Positions 10,288 to 19,339 of a DNA stretch of 64,000 nt are shown piece by piece. The DNA lies in assembly GCF_029223545.1 (NCBI RefSeq), contig NZ_CP097870.1:2232001-2296000 (forward strand), given 5' to 3'. Made by a program: the position numbers and the translations under genes. The first letter of the stretch is position 1; each line of letters starts with the position of its first letter. The notes below the pieces were generated by a model. The model saw only the letters and a program-made list of their open reading frames with translations, was not told where the DNA came from and did not search any database. Origin of the DNA: Thauera sp. GDN1. Lineage in GTDB: Bacteria; Pseudomonadota; Gammaproteobacteria; Burkholderiales; Rhodocyclaceae.

Positions 10288-11403
10288 ATGCGTCTTCTTT
10301 TCGCGCTCGTCGCCGGATTGCAGCTGTTCGGCGCTGCGCCTGTCCAGGCCGATGGTGCCACGCCCGACTACCCGCCGGTCGTCGCCGGACGAACCCTGGC
10401 GTTCCCGCAGGACTTCGGCGCCCATAACGACTACCGCACCGAATGGTGGTACATCACCGGCTGGCTGCGCGACGCGGCCGGCGTCGAGCGCGGTTTCCAG
10501 CTCACCTTCTTCCGCGTGCGCACCCGCATCGGCGAGGACAACCCCAGCCGCTTCGCCCCCCGCCAGCTGATCCTCGCCCATGCCGCGGTCGCCGATCCGG
10601 CAAGCGGGCGTCTGCGTCATGCCGAGCGTTCGGGACGCGCCTACCCGGGCCTGGTCGAGGCCGAGGAGGGGCGCACCGCGGTGCGTGTCGACGACTGGTT
10701 CCTGAGCGGCGGCGAGACGCCGGATGCGCCCTATCGCAGCCGCGTCGAGGCCGAGGATTTCGCCTTCGAGCTCGAGTTCATGCCCGACCGCCCGCCGGTG
10801 CTCAACGGCAAGGCGGGTTTCAGCCAGAAGGCGCCGGATCCGCTCAATGCCAGCTACTACTACAGCCGTCCGCAGCTTGCGGTGAGCGGCACGCTGCGCG
10901 TCGATGGCGCGGCGCAGGCGGTGACCGGGCATGCCTGGCTGGATCACGAATGGTCGAGCGAGATCCTGCCCGCAGATGCGCACGGCTGGGACTGGATCGG
11001 CATCAACCTGCACGGCGGCGGCGGGCTGATGGGCTTCCAGATGCGCGACGGCGAGGGCAGGGCGATGTGGGGCGCGGGCACGCTCAGCGATGCCTCCGGG
11101 AAGACGACCGTGTTCGGCCCCGAGGACCTGCGCTTCACCCCGGTGCGGCGCTGGCACTCGCCGCGCACCGGCATCGAGTACCCGGTGGAATGGACGCTGA
11201 GGCTTGTCGACGGTCGCCGCTTCCGCCTGCAGCCCCTGATGGACGACCAGGAACTCGACAGCCGCGCGTCCACCGGTGCGATCTACTGGGAGGGCGCGGT
11301 GCGCCTGCTCGAGCTGACGGGAGCGGAGTCCGGCGGCGGCGAGCGCGAGGTCGGTCAGGGCTATCTGGAGATGACCGGCTACGCGGACCGCCTGCGCATG
11401 TAG
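10288..11403 (+). CDS. Secreted lipocalin-like hydrolase (AttH/CrtC-like)
   Basis: A 371-residue exported protein. [23 protein letters not shown] is a Sec signal peptide. The mature region contains [41 protein letters not shown] and [10 protein letters not shown], blocks typical of the AttH / carotenoid-1,2-hydratase-like lipocalin superfamily. ATG 10288 is chosen because it begins the signal peptide; GTG 10273 is possible, and the 204 bp of open frame upstream reads as non-coding. It follows the ABC transporter by 200 bp and belongs to the same functional unit in other genomes. Enzymatic activity in such homologues is mostly predicted. Confidence 0.83.
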   Translation: MRLLFALVAGLQLFGAAPVQADGATPDYPPVVAGRTLAFPQDFGAHNDYRTEWWYITGWLRDAAGVERGFQLTFFRVRTRIGEDNPSRFAPRQLILAHAAVADPASGRLRHAERSGRAYPGLVEAEEGRTAVRVDDWFLSGGETPDAPYRSRVEAEDFAFELEFMPDRPPVLNGKAGFSQKAPDPLNASYYYSRPQLAVSGTLRVDGAAQAVTGHAWLDHEWSSEILPADAHGWDWIGINLHGGGGLMGFQMRDGEGRAMWGAGTLSDASGKTTVFGPEDLRFTPVRRWHSPRTGIEYPVEWTLRLVDGRRFRLQPLMDDQELDSRASTGAIYWEGAVRLLELTGAESGGGEREVGQGYLEMTGYADRLRM

Positions 11404-11468
11404 GCGCGCCGGGTGCCGGAGCCAGAGGGCGCGCCGATACGTGGCCGTGGGAACGGCTGCATGTGCCC

Positions 11469-11492
11469 GTGGGAGCGCCGGAAGGCGCGAAT
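11469..11492. repeat. REP-like extragenic palindrome (second copy)
   Basis: GTGGGAGCGCC followed by GGAAGGCGCGAAT, with GCGCC/GGCGC inverted arms, in the 254-bp gap between the AttH-like gene and rfbB. It shares the GTGGGAGCG lead with the copy at 3385-3409. Apart from this repeat and the promoter at 11616, the gap shows nothing else. Confidence 0.6.
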
Positions 11493-11615
11493 ACCCCGCC
11501 CCCGTACCTGACGATGCTCATGGCCACCGCTCGACCGATTCGCGGCCGCCGCCACTTCCAGGTGGGCGCCCGTCCTCGCCCGCGCCGTCCTCCCTCGTCG
11601 GCTCTTGCCGGCGAG

Positions 11616-11624
11616 TGCGATAAT
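11616..11624 (+). promoter_or_regulatory. Putative extended -10 promoter for rfbB
   Basis: TGCGATAAT matches the extended -10 pattern TGnTATAAT with one difference and lies 33 bp before the rfbB start. No convincing -35 box is seen, which extended -10 promoters tolerate. Confidence 0.4.
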
Positions 11625-11657
11625 GCGACCCTTCCAGACCCGAACAGGATTTCCCAC

Positions 11658-12724
<1,067 letters not shown>

Positions 12725-12728
<4 letters not shown>

Positions 12729-13615
12729 AGATCCTGTTGCTGGGCAAGAACGGGCAGGTCGGCTGGGAGCTGCAGCGCGCACTGGCGCCGCTCGGCGGGC
12801 TGGTGGCGCTCGACCGGGCCGGCGCGGACGGGCTGCGGGGCGATCTCGAGGACCTCGACGGCCTCGCGCGCACGGTGCGCCAGCTCGCCCCCGACGTGAT
12901 CGTCAATGCCGCGGCCTACACCGCGGTCGACAAGGCCGAGACCGATGTCGCCCGCGCGCACTGCATCAACGCCGAGGCGCCGGGCGTGCTGGCTGCAGTT
13001 GCAGCGGAGCTGGATGCGCTGCTGGTGCATTACTCCACCGACTACGTCTTCGACGGCAGCGGCGACCAGCCCTGGCGGGAGGATTCGCCCACCGCGCCGT
13101 TGTCGGTCTATGGCCGCACGAAGCTCGCCGGCGAGGAGGCGATCCGCGCCAGCGGCTGCCGCCACCTGGTCTTCCGCACCTCGTGGGTGCACGCGGCGCG
13201 TGGCGGCAATTTCGCCCGCACCATGCTGCGCCTGGCGGCCGAGCGCGAACGCCTGACCGTGATCGCCGACCAGGTCGGCGCGCCGACGGGCGCTGAGCTG
13301 ATCGCCGATGTCAGTGCGCACGCGATCCGCGCCACCGTCGCGGCGCCGGCGCTGGGCGGCACCTACCACCTCGTCGCCGATGGCGAGACGAGCTGGCACG
13401 GCTATGCCTGCTTCGTGATCGAAGCCGCGCGCGAGCTGGGCGTGGCGCTGAAGGTGGCCGAGATCGCCCCGATCGCCACCAGCGACTATCCGACCGCGGC
13501 ATCGCGGCCGCTGAACTCCCGCCTCGACACCCGCCGGCTGCGCACCACCTTCGACCTCAATCTGCCCGACTGGCGCGACGGCGTGGCGCGCATGCTGCGC
13601 GAGATCCTGAGCTGA
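12725..13615 (+). CDS. rfbD: dTDP-4-dehydrorhamnose reductase
   Basis: A 296-residue reductase catalysing the last step of dTDP-L-rhamnose synthesis. [20 protein letters not shown] is the NADPH-binding N-terminus. [25 protein letters not shown] and [12 protein letters not shown] (catalytic Y-x-x-x-K) are family signatures. It is translationally coupled to rfbB through ATGA. The order rfbB-rfbD-manC without rfbA/rfbC suggests that the nucleotide-sugar genes are split over more than one locus in this genome. Confidence 0.95.
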
Positions 13616-13697
13616 GGCCAGCCCGAACGGAAGCCGCCCAGCCGGCCAACCTGCCTGCCGCCATGCAGCGGCGAGAGCGAACAAGGACGACATCGTC

Positions 13698-15146
13698 ATG
13701 ACGATCAAGAGCGTGATTCTCTCCGGTGGCTCCGGCACCCGGCTGTGGCCGGCCTCGCGCGAAAGCTATCCCAAGCAGCTGTTGCCGCTCACCGGCGACC
13801 ACTCGCTGCTGCAGGAAACCGCAGCGCGCCTGAAGGGTTTTGCGGCGGTCGATGTCGATCCGCGGCCCCTGGTGGTCACGAACGAGGAGTATCGCTTCAT
13901 CATCGCCGAACAATTGCGCCAGATTGGCGTGCGTTCGCCGCAGATCGTGCTCGAGCCGGTCGGCCGCAACACCGCCCCCGCGCTGACGCTCGCCGCGCTG
14001 GTGGCGGCGGAGGAGGGCGACCCGATCCTGCTGGTGATGCCGGCCGACCATGTCATCACCGAACTCGCCGCCTTCCAGCATGCCATCGCGGTCGGCGCCA
14101 GGGCTGCGGCAGACGGGGCGCTCGTCACCTTCGGCGTGGTTCCCGATCACCCCGAGACCGGTTACGGCTACATCCGTGCCGGCGCAGCGCTGCAGGCCGG
14201 GGAGGGCGCCCGCGTGCTGCAGGAGTTCGTCGAGAAACCCGATCGCGCCACCGCCGAACGCTACGTCGCCAGCGGCGAGTATTACTGGAACAGCGGCATC
14301 TTCATGATGAAGGCCTCGGTCTGGATGCGCGCGATCATGCGCTTCAACCCCGACATGGCCGGCGCCTGCACCGCGGCGATTGCCGGCCGCAATCACGACG
14401 CCGACTTCATCCGCCTCGACACCGCAGCCTTCGAGCGCAGCCCGAGCGATTCGATCGACTACGCGGTCATGGAAAGACTGGCCGCGGCGCCGGAGCTCGG
14501 CCAGGGCGTGGTGGTGCCGCTCGCCGCCGGGTGGTCGGACGTGGGCGCCTGGGACGCGCTGTGGGCGGTCTCCACGAAGGATGCCGACGGCAACGCCGCA
14601 CGTGGCGAGGTGCTGTTCGAATCCAGCCACAACACCCTGGTCCATGCCGGCAGCCGGCTGGTCGCGGCGGTCGGCTGCGAGGACATGGTCGTGGTCGAGA
14701 CCCCCGATGCGGTCATGGTCGCGCACAAGGATCACACCCAGGACGTCAAGAAGGTCGTCGCGCGACTGAAGGCCGAAGGCCGCAGCCTGACGCAGACGCA
14801 TCGCAAGGTGTATCGCCCGTGGGGGTGGTACGACTCGATCGACGCCGGCGAGCGCTTTCAGGTCAAGCGCATCGTCGTCAGCCCCGGCGCCAAGCTGAGC
14901 CTGCAGATGCACCATCACCGCGCCGAACACTGGATCGTGGTCCGCGGCACCGCCGAGGTCACCAGCGGCGACAAGACCTTCCTGCTCGCCGAGAACGAAT
15001 CGACTTACATCCCGCTCGGCCGCACGCACCGCCTCGCCAATCCGGGCAAGGTTCCGCTCGAGATCATCGAGGTGCAGTCGGGCAGCTATCTCGGCGAGGA
15101 CGACATCGTGCGTTTCGAGGATACCTACGGACGCGGAACGAAGTGA
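13698..15146 (+). CDS. manC: Mannose-1-phosphate guanylyltransferase / mannose-6-phosphate isomerase
   Basis: A 482-residue bifunctional type II PMI-GMP enzyme. The N-terminal ILSGGSGTRLWPASRESYPKQ is the nucleotidyltransferase signature and FVEKPDRATAE with YYWNSGIFMM follow. The C-terminal cupin domain, from about residue 360, has RPWGWYDSID, GAKLSLQMHHHRAEHWIVV and the IPLGRTHRLANPG metal-site region. It makes GDP-mannose for cell-surface polysaccharides. It begins 82 bp after rfbD on the same strand, so co-transcription is possible. The single protein carries both activities, as in other XanB/AlgA-type enzymes. Confidence 0.94.
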   Translation: MTIKSVILSGGSGTRLWPASRESYPKQLLPLTGDHSLLQETAARLKGFAAVDVDPRPLVVTNEEYRFIIAEQLRQIGVRSPQIVLEPVGRNTAPALTLAALVAAEEGDPILLVMPADHVITELAAFQHAIAVGARAAADGALVTFGVVPDHPETGYGYIRAGAALQAGEGARVLQEFVEKPDRATAERYVASGEYYWNSGIFMMKASVWMRAIMRFNPDMAGACTAAIAGRNHDADFIRLDTAAFERSPSDSIDYAVMERLAAAPELGQGVVVPLAAGWSDVGAWDALWAVSTKDADGNAARGEVLFESSHNTLVHAGSRLVAAVGCEDMVVVETPDAVMVAHKDHTQDVKKVVARLKAEGRSLTQTHRKVYRPWGWYDSIDAGERFQVKRIVVSPGAKLSLQMHHHRAEHWIVVRGTAEVTSGDKTFLLAENESTYIPLGRTHRLANPGKVPLEIIEVQSGSYLGEDDIVRFEDTYGRGTK

Positions 15147-15189
15147 CCCGGGCCCGCCGCTCCGGCAGAGGCGTTCGCGTCTGCACGAG

Positions 15190-15218
15190 GGCGGCTTCGT
15201 GCGGCGGGCGTGTATAAT
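15190..15218 (+). promoter_or_regulatory. Promoter of tRNA-Leu
   Basis: A perfect TATAAT -10 box occupies 15213-15218, preceded by TG, 24 bp before the mature tRNA. The -35 region is weak. Confidence 0.6.
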
Positions 15219-15241
15219 GCTCGCCGCTTCGACGCAGCAAC

Positions 15242-15326
15242 GCGGGGATGGCGGAATTGGTAGACGCACTGGATTTAGGTTCCAGCGCCGCAAGGCGTGA
15301 GAGTTCGAGTCTCTTTCCCCGCACCA
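15242..15326 (+). tRNA. tRNA-Leu (anticodon UAG)
   Basis: An 85-nt class II tRNA with encoded CCA. The acceptor stem GCGGGGA pairs with TCCCCGC. The anticodon stem CTGGA/TCCAG encloses TTTAGGT, giving anticodon UAG for CUA codons. A long variable arm and the TTCGAGT T-loop are present. Such leucine tRNAs are common integration sites, and a recombinase gene follows within 1.7 kb, but no second copy of the tRNA 3' end was found in the window. Confidence 0.97.
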
Positions 15327-15336
15327 GACAGCACAG

Positions 15337-15369
15337 GCATGAGCAACCGCAAGGGCTCATGCTTTTTTT
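15337..15369 (+). terminator. Rho-independent terminator after tRNA-Leu
   Basis: Perfect 8-bp arms GCATGAGC and GCTCATGC are separated by a 10-nt loop and followed by seven T residues, 11 bp after the tRNA CCA end. Confidence 0.9.
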
Positions 15370-15621
15370 CTGTCCGGTTCCGGCTCTGCGCCGGCGTGGC
15401 AGGGAAAGTGGCTTGATGTGAGGTCTCCCTAAAAACCTGAGAATCTGCGTTATGTGAACTACCGCCACAGACGAGCGCCAATCTCTCCGAACGGCTACCA
15501 CCGATGAGTGAAGGAAAAGTGGTACTGATTTGGAAGTAATAACGGAAATGCCGTCCAAGAATCGGCGTTTAGCTGTGAAGTGAAAGTGAAAGTCCGCGGC
15601 CACTCGCACAGCGATCCTCAT

Positions 15622-16719
15622 CTAGCGCGCTTTCGGGGCCACAGCACCCGCGGCTCCATCCGGCGGCGAAGATTTCCGTCTCCGCAGTTTGGTCTTTGGC
15701 GTGCTAGGCTGTGCATCGCTCGGTTCTCGCGCGGGCAGCATTTGCTGCGCCATAGCCTTTATCTTCTCGTCACGGAGCTCCAACTCGCGCTGCAGGAGCG
15801 CAGCCTCGGTTGTCCGTTGTGAAAGTTGCTCGCGCATAACGTTCATCTGTGCGAGGTGCTGTTCCGCACCCTCCCTCATCTTGATGAGGCTGCCTTCTGC
15901 AGCTCCCAGACTTTGGCGGACGTCTCCCAGCTCCTGTTGAAGGGCTCTCAGTTCGTCCCGTTGCCGTTGAGCAAGATCGGCATTCGACTGCCGGACTTGC
16001 GCCAGTTGCTTCTGCGCTTTCGCAGTGGTCGTGCGTTCGCGGTCGATTTCCAGCAACGCACGCTTCTCGGCCGCTTCATGGCGATCCTCCGCCCACCGCA
16101 AGGCATCGCGCTGCTTTTCGAGCTCGGACGCGAAGTCCTTGCGTGCTGCCGATAGTTCCCCTTCGAGCGCCTGATGCTGTCGCCTCGCTGCCGACAACTG
16201 TCCGGCAAGTACCTCCTTTTCCGCACGCTCCGCCGCCAAAACGCGTTCCAGCGAAAGGATGCGCTCCGAGGCGCGGTCGAGTGCCTCCTGCAAATACTCG
16301 AGTTCCTCATTGGCTGCCTGAGCGTCTTGCTCTGCCCGCTGCGTTTCGGCGTCAGCGGCTGTGACGCGGGCGACGGCCTCCTCGCGGAAAGCGTTCAGAT
16401 TTTCGTGTGCTGCCGCTTGGGCCTCGTTCCATAGCCGTCCAACAAGCTCCCCCGCGGCCATTTTTAGAGTATCGGGAAGGTCGGGGTGTTCGATGCGGAC
16501 TCGGCTCTTTTCGCGCAGCTCCTCCCAGAAGCGCGCCAGGGCTTCCGCCGGCGCCGACATGCTGCCCTTGCGGACAAGCTGGTAGAGCTTATTGGCGGTC
16601 GGCGTGATGCCGTAGCGGAAGAACAACAGTGCGCACGTCTCGCGATACAAGTCTTGCGTGGTCGCCGTCGTGTCGCGCAGTGCGTCGATAGCCTCACGGA
16701 TTTCAGTTTCAACGTTCAT
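15622..16719 (-). CDS. KfrA-N domain coiled-coil DNA-binding protein (TnpT-like)
   Basis: A 365-residue protein. Residues about 1-115 match the plasmid KfrA N-terminal DNA-binding domain (IREAIDALRDTTATTQDLYRETCALLFFRYGITPTANKLYQ, read in parts). Residues about 115-330 are an almost continuous coiled coil rich in E, A, Q and R, and the tail is lysine/arginine-rich. It is divergent from a tyrosine recombinase, with a 150-bp AT-rich gap between them. This architecture is that of TnpT and TnpS, the cointegrate-resolution pair of Tn4651-type Tn3-family transposons, where TnpT assists TnpS. That assignment rests on arrangement and domains, not on a search. A plain KfrA-like transcription factor is the alternative. 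Confidence 0.75.
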   Translation of the reverse strand: MNVETEIREAIDALRDTTATTQDLYRETCALLFFRYGITPTANKLYQLVRKGSMSAPAEALARFWEELREKSRVRIEHPDLPDTLKMAAGELVGRLWNEAQAAAHENLNAFREEAVARVTAADAETQRAEQDAQAANEELEYLQEALDRASERILSLERVLAAERAEKEVLAGQLSAARRQHQALEGELSAARKDFASELEKQRDALRWAEDRHEAAEKRALLEIDRERTTTAKAQKQLAQVRQSNADLAQRQRDELRALQQELGDVRQSLGAAEGSLIKMREGAEQHLAQMNVMREQLSQRTTEAALLQRELELRDEKIKAMAQQMLPAREPSDAQPSTPKTKLRRRKSSPPDGAAGAVAPKAR

Positions 16720-16815
16720 GTCTGCGATTGGGGCTTACAGGGAAGGCAGCGATTTCAGGCCAGTGAATAATAATACAACGTAAAACATATGAGTTCTTGA
16801 TATATCACTAAAAGA

Positions 16816-16841
16816 TTTGACATTATGTTTATAATGTTGAA
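16816..16841. repeat. Inverted repeat between the divergent recombinase and KfrA-like genes (candidate recombination core)
   Basis: Arms TTTGACATTAT and ATAATGTTGAA match at 9 of 11 positions, with an inner perfect ACATTAT/ATAATGT and a 4-bp GTTT spacer. It lies in an AT-rich 184-bp stretch in otherwise G+C-rich DNA. A short-spaced inverted repeat beside a tyrosine recombinase gene is the expected form of a core recombination or resolution site; an operator is the alternative. Confidence 0.5.
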
Positions 16842-16903
16842 AAATATCGCGCATTCGTACTTATAAGATAGTGAGACTCGGGGTCGCTCCGAGGATGCGC
16901 AAA

Positions 16904-18082
16904 ATGGCTGACTCCCTTTTGGTTCCCGGTCCCTTCGAGGGCCTTCGGCTGCCATCGGATCTGGACGGCAGCCACGGCCACAACCGTGCCGTCGGCAAGG
17001 TTGGCCAGATTGCGGCTGCCAATGACCTGCAGGCCATCCAGGCTTGGCTCGCGCGCTTTGCCGACACGCGCACAACCTTCGACAACTACCGCAAGGAAGC
17101 CGAGCGGCTGTATCTCTGGGCCGTGTTCCAGCTCGGACGCCCGATCTCGTCGCTGACGCACGAGGACTTCCTCGGGTACCAGCGCTTTCTTGCCGACCCG
17201 CAGCCGCGCGACAAATGGGTCGCCGGCCCTGGCCGGAAGCATCCGCGGGGGGATCCGCGTTGGCGCCCGTTCTATGGACCACTGGCCCCGGCGAGCCAAC
17301 GGCAAGCGATGGTGATCCTCAACGTCATGTTCGCGTGGCTCGTCCAGGCAGGCTATCTGGCCGGCAATCCGCTGTCCTTGTCTCGACATCGTACCCGTCG
17401 GCCGAAACCTCGCATCACGCGCTACCTCGACGTCGATCTCTGGCAGGAGGTTAAGGCCTACATCGAGGGAATGCCGTGCGAGACCGATCGGGAGCGTGCG
17501 CACTATTTTCGCAACCGCTGGCTCTTCACCCTCCTCTACCTAGGTGGCTTGCGCATCTCGGAGGTCGCTTGCAACACAATGGGCGCCTTCTTATGTCGCC
17601 GCGATCGGGATGGTGAGGAGCGTTGGTGGCTGGAAGTGCTCGGCAAAGGCGACAAGGAACGTTTAGTGCCGGCAACGACTGAGATGATCGTGGAACTCGC
17701 CCGGTATCGGCGTGAATGCGGGTTGGCCCCCTACCCCACGCCCGCCGAAGACACACCACTGGTGCTTCCCATTGGTAAATCACGGGCGCCGCTCACCCGA
17801 GCCGCATTGCACGCAGTCGTGAAGAAGGTTTTCGACGGCGCAGCGTCGCGGCTGCGGCAACGTGGTGAGGGACACGCTGCTCGAGCGGTTCTGCTTGAAC
17901 GGGCGTCCGCGCATTGGTTAAGGCACACCGCGGGCTCCCATATGGCTGACCAACAGATTGACCTGCGCTCCATCCGCGACAACTTGGGTCATGAGTCCTT
18001 GAAGACCACCAGCCAGTACTTGCATGCGGATGACGATGATCGTCACAGGGAAACCGAGCAAAAGCATCGGATTGGTTGGTAG
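16904..18082 (+). CDS. Tyrosine site-specific recombinase (TnpS-like)
   Basis: A 392-residue phage-integrase-family recombinase. A SAM-like core-binding domain spans about residues 25-175. The catalytic domain carries all active residues: arginine in YLGGLRISE, lysine in LGKGDKERLVP, HWLRHT, histidine in LGHESLKTT and the nucleophilic tyrosine in TSQYLHAD. ATG 16904 is preferred because GAGGA at 16891-16895 is well spaced; in-frame starts at 16871 and 16895 are possible. It faces away from the KfrA-like gene across an inverted-repeat-bearing gap, as in TnpS/TnpT modules. No transposase or matching terminal repeats were found, so this is a relic or a free-standing recombination module. Confidence 0.85.
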   Translation: MADSLLVPGPFEGLRLPSDLDGSHGHNRAVGKVGQIAAANDLQAIQAWLARFADTRTTFDNYRKEAERLYLWAVFQLGRPISSLTHEDFLGYQRFLADPQPRDKWVAGPGRKHPRGDPRWRPFYGPLAPASQRQAMVILNVMFAWLVQAGYLAGNPLSLSRHRTRRPKPRITRYLDVDLWQEVKAYIEGMPCETDRERAHYFRNRWLFTLLYLGGLRISEVACNTMGAFLCRRDRDGEERWWLEVLGKGDKERLVPATTEMIVELARYRRECGLAPYPTPAEDTPLVLPIGKSRAPLTRAALHAVVKKVFDGAASRLRQRGEGHAARAVLLERASAHWLRHTAGSHMADQQIDLRSIRDNLGHESLKTTSQYLHADDDDRHRETEQKHRIGW

Positions 18083-18356
18083 CCGCTGACCAACACAGGA
18101 GTTCCTAGGGTCCCGGTAGTTCTTGATCTGCTGCTTCTCGGCCTGAGCGGTCGTTGGCATCCAACCTTTTGTCCGGCTGCAATGCGCCAGTCAACTGGCC
18201 GGTTCCGCGCGGCACAGCGTCATAGGCGGACGCATCCGGACGCGGTACAGCTCGTTTGGCGAGCGCGATGAGACGTCCTAGAGGGGGCGCATCGCATCGT
18301 TTGATGCCTTCCGAATTGGGGGTGCTCAATAGGCTGCTGATGCGCCATACACACAA

Positions 18357-18384
18357 CATGCACTGCCACTGACGGCAGTGCATG
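18357..18384. promoter_or_regulatory. Perfect 11-bp palindrome, candidate activator-binding site (UAS)
   Basis: Arms CATGCACTGCC and GGCAGTGCATG are perfectly complementary around the 6-nt spacer ACTGAC. It sits about 80-105 bp upstream of the sigma-54 -24 element at 18463, the usual distance for enhancer-binding proteins. No T-tract follows, so a terminator is unlikely. FisR, encoded at 32253-33632, is the obvious candidate ligand (inference). The rest of 18083-18627 holds no gene. Confidence 0.6.
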
Positions 18385-18386
18385 GC

Positions 18387-18409
18387 ACAAACCCGCCTCT
18401 GCGGTTTGT
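18387..18409. promoter_or_regulatory. Second inverted repeat upstream of the sigma-54 promoter
   Basis: Arms ACAAACC and GGTTTGT are separated by 9 nt and lie two bases after the large palindrome. It could be a second activator or repressor site; its sequence is unrelated to the first repeat. Confidence 0.4.
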
Positions 18410-18462
18410 CACGATTGTGGCCCCAGCGCTGACGTTTCAACAGCAAGGCCATTTCGACAGAG

Positions 18463-18478
18463 TTGGCACGCCGATTGC
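18463..18478 (+). promoter_or_regulatory. Sigma-54 (RpoN) promoter of the sulfur operon
   Basis: TTGGCACG-N4-TTGC is an exact match to the -24/-12 consensus with the required GG-N10-GC spacing. It is 150 bp upstream of the peroxiredoxin start. The DNA between is AT-rich and gene-free. Confidence 0.85.
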
Positions 18479-18627
18479 GTATGTCTTGATAAGACGCAGC
18501 AGAGCTTATCCAAGCCTTGATGATATTTCGCTATTGACCTTATTTCTCAAATAATGTTGCCTTAAATATTAGTATTCTCTAATGTTTAACCGTCGAAAGA
18601 CACCTCCCTCACCCTAGGAGCACGATC

Positions 18628-19272
18628 ATGGAAACCGCACAGCAATTCAGCTTCCCCCGCCTGAACGAACCAGCCCCTGCCTTCAGCGTCCGCACCACGC
18701 ATGGTGAACGTTCGCTCGAGGACTATCGCGGCAAGTGGCTGATCCTGTTCTCGCATCCTGCAGACTTCACCCCCGTGTGCACCACCGAGTTCATCGGTTT
18801 CGCCAATGCAGCACCCAAGTTCGCCGAGATGAATTGCGACCTGCTCGGCCTGTCGATCGACAGCCTGTTCTCGCACCTGGCCTGGACACGCAACATCAAG
18901 GAGAAATTCGGCGTCGACATCCCGTTCCCGATCATCGAGGACATCAAGATGGACGTCGCCCGCGCCTATGGCATGGTCCATCCGGGTGCCGCCGACACCC
19001 AGGCCGTGCGCGCGACCTTCTTCATCGACCCCAATGGCATCCTGCGCGCCATGGTGTATTACCCGATGAGCAACGGCCGCAGCATCGACGAGTTCGTCCG
19101 CCTGCTGCAGGCGCTGCAGACCTCGGACACGCACGGCGTCGCCACGCCCGAGAACTGGTGCCCGGGAAAGGACGTGATCGTCTCCCCGCCGAAGACCGCC
19201 GAGGCAGCCGACAAGCGCGCCTCCGAGGGTTACAACACGGTCGATTGGTACTTCTCCACCAAGTCGCTGTAA
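18628..19272 (+). CDS. 1-Cys peroxiredoxin (Prx6-type AhpC/TSA family)
   Basis: A 214-residue thiol peroxidase. The peroxidatic cysteine is in LFSHPADFTPVCTTEF near residue 50. The long C-terminal dimerisation arm (PENWCPGKDVIVSPP through YNTVDWYFSTKSL) is typical of Prx6-type enzymes. A further cysteine is present near residue 176 in NWCPGKD. A good Shine-Dalgarno (TAGGAG) precedes the ATG. It is first in an eight-gene operon driven by the sigma-54 promoter at 18463. In this setting the substrate may be peroxide or a per/polysulfide made during sulfide oxidation, and the flavoprotein encoded next may recycle it; both are inferences. Confidence 0.92.
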   Translation: METAQQFSFPRLNEPAPAFSVRTTHGERSLEDYRGKWLILFSHPADFTPVCTTEFIGFANAAPKFAEMNCDLLGLSIDSLFSHLAWTRNIKEKFGVDIPFPIIEDIKMDVARAYGMVHPGAADTQAVRATFFIDPNGILRAMVYYPMSNGRSIDEFVRLLQALQTSDTHGVATPENWCPGKDVIVSPPKTAEAADKRASEGYNTVDWYFSTKSL

Positions 19273-19280
19273 ACCGCCCC

Positions 19281-19311
19281 GCCCTGCAGCGAGCCTGGCC
19301 CGCTGCAGGGC
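19281..19311 (+). other. Intergenic hairpin between peroxiredoxin and flavoprotein genes
   Basis: Perfect 11-bp arms GCCCTGCAGCG and CGCTGCAGGGC enclose a 9-nt loop, with no U-tract. It follows the peroxiredoxin stop by 8 bp. Such elements commonly protect the upstream mRNA or reduce read-through, so peroxiredoxin may be made in excess over the rest of the operon. Confidence 0.65.
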
Positions 19312-19339
19312 ATCCATGCCGGTATGAGACAGAAATCGT

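Noticed and set aside
15242..18600. Island boundary repeats of the tRNA-Leu 3' end
   Set aside because: No second copy of the tRNA 3' sequence was seen in the window, so integration at the tRNA is not shown.
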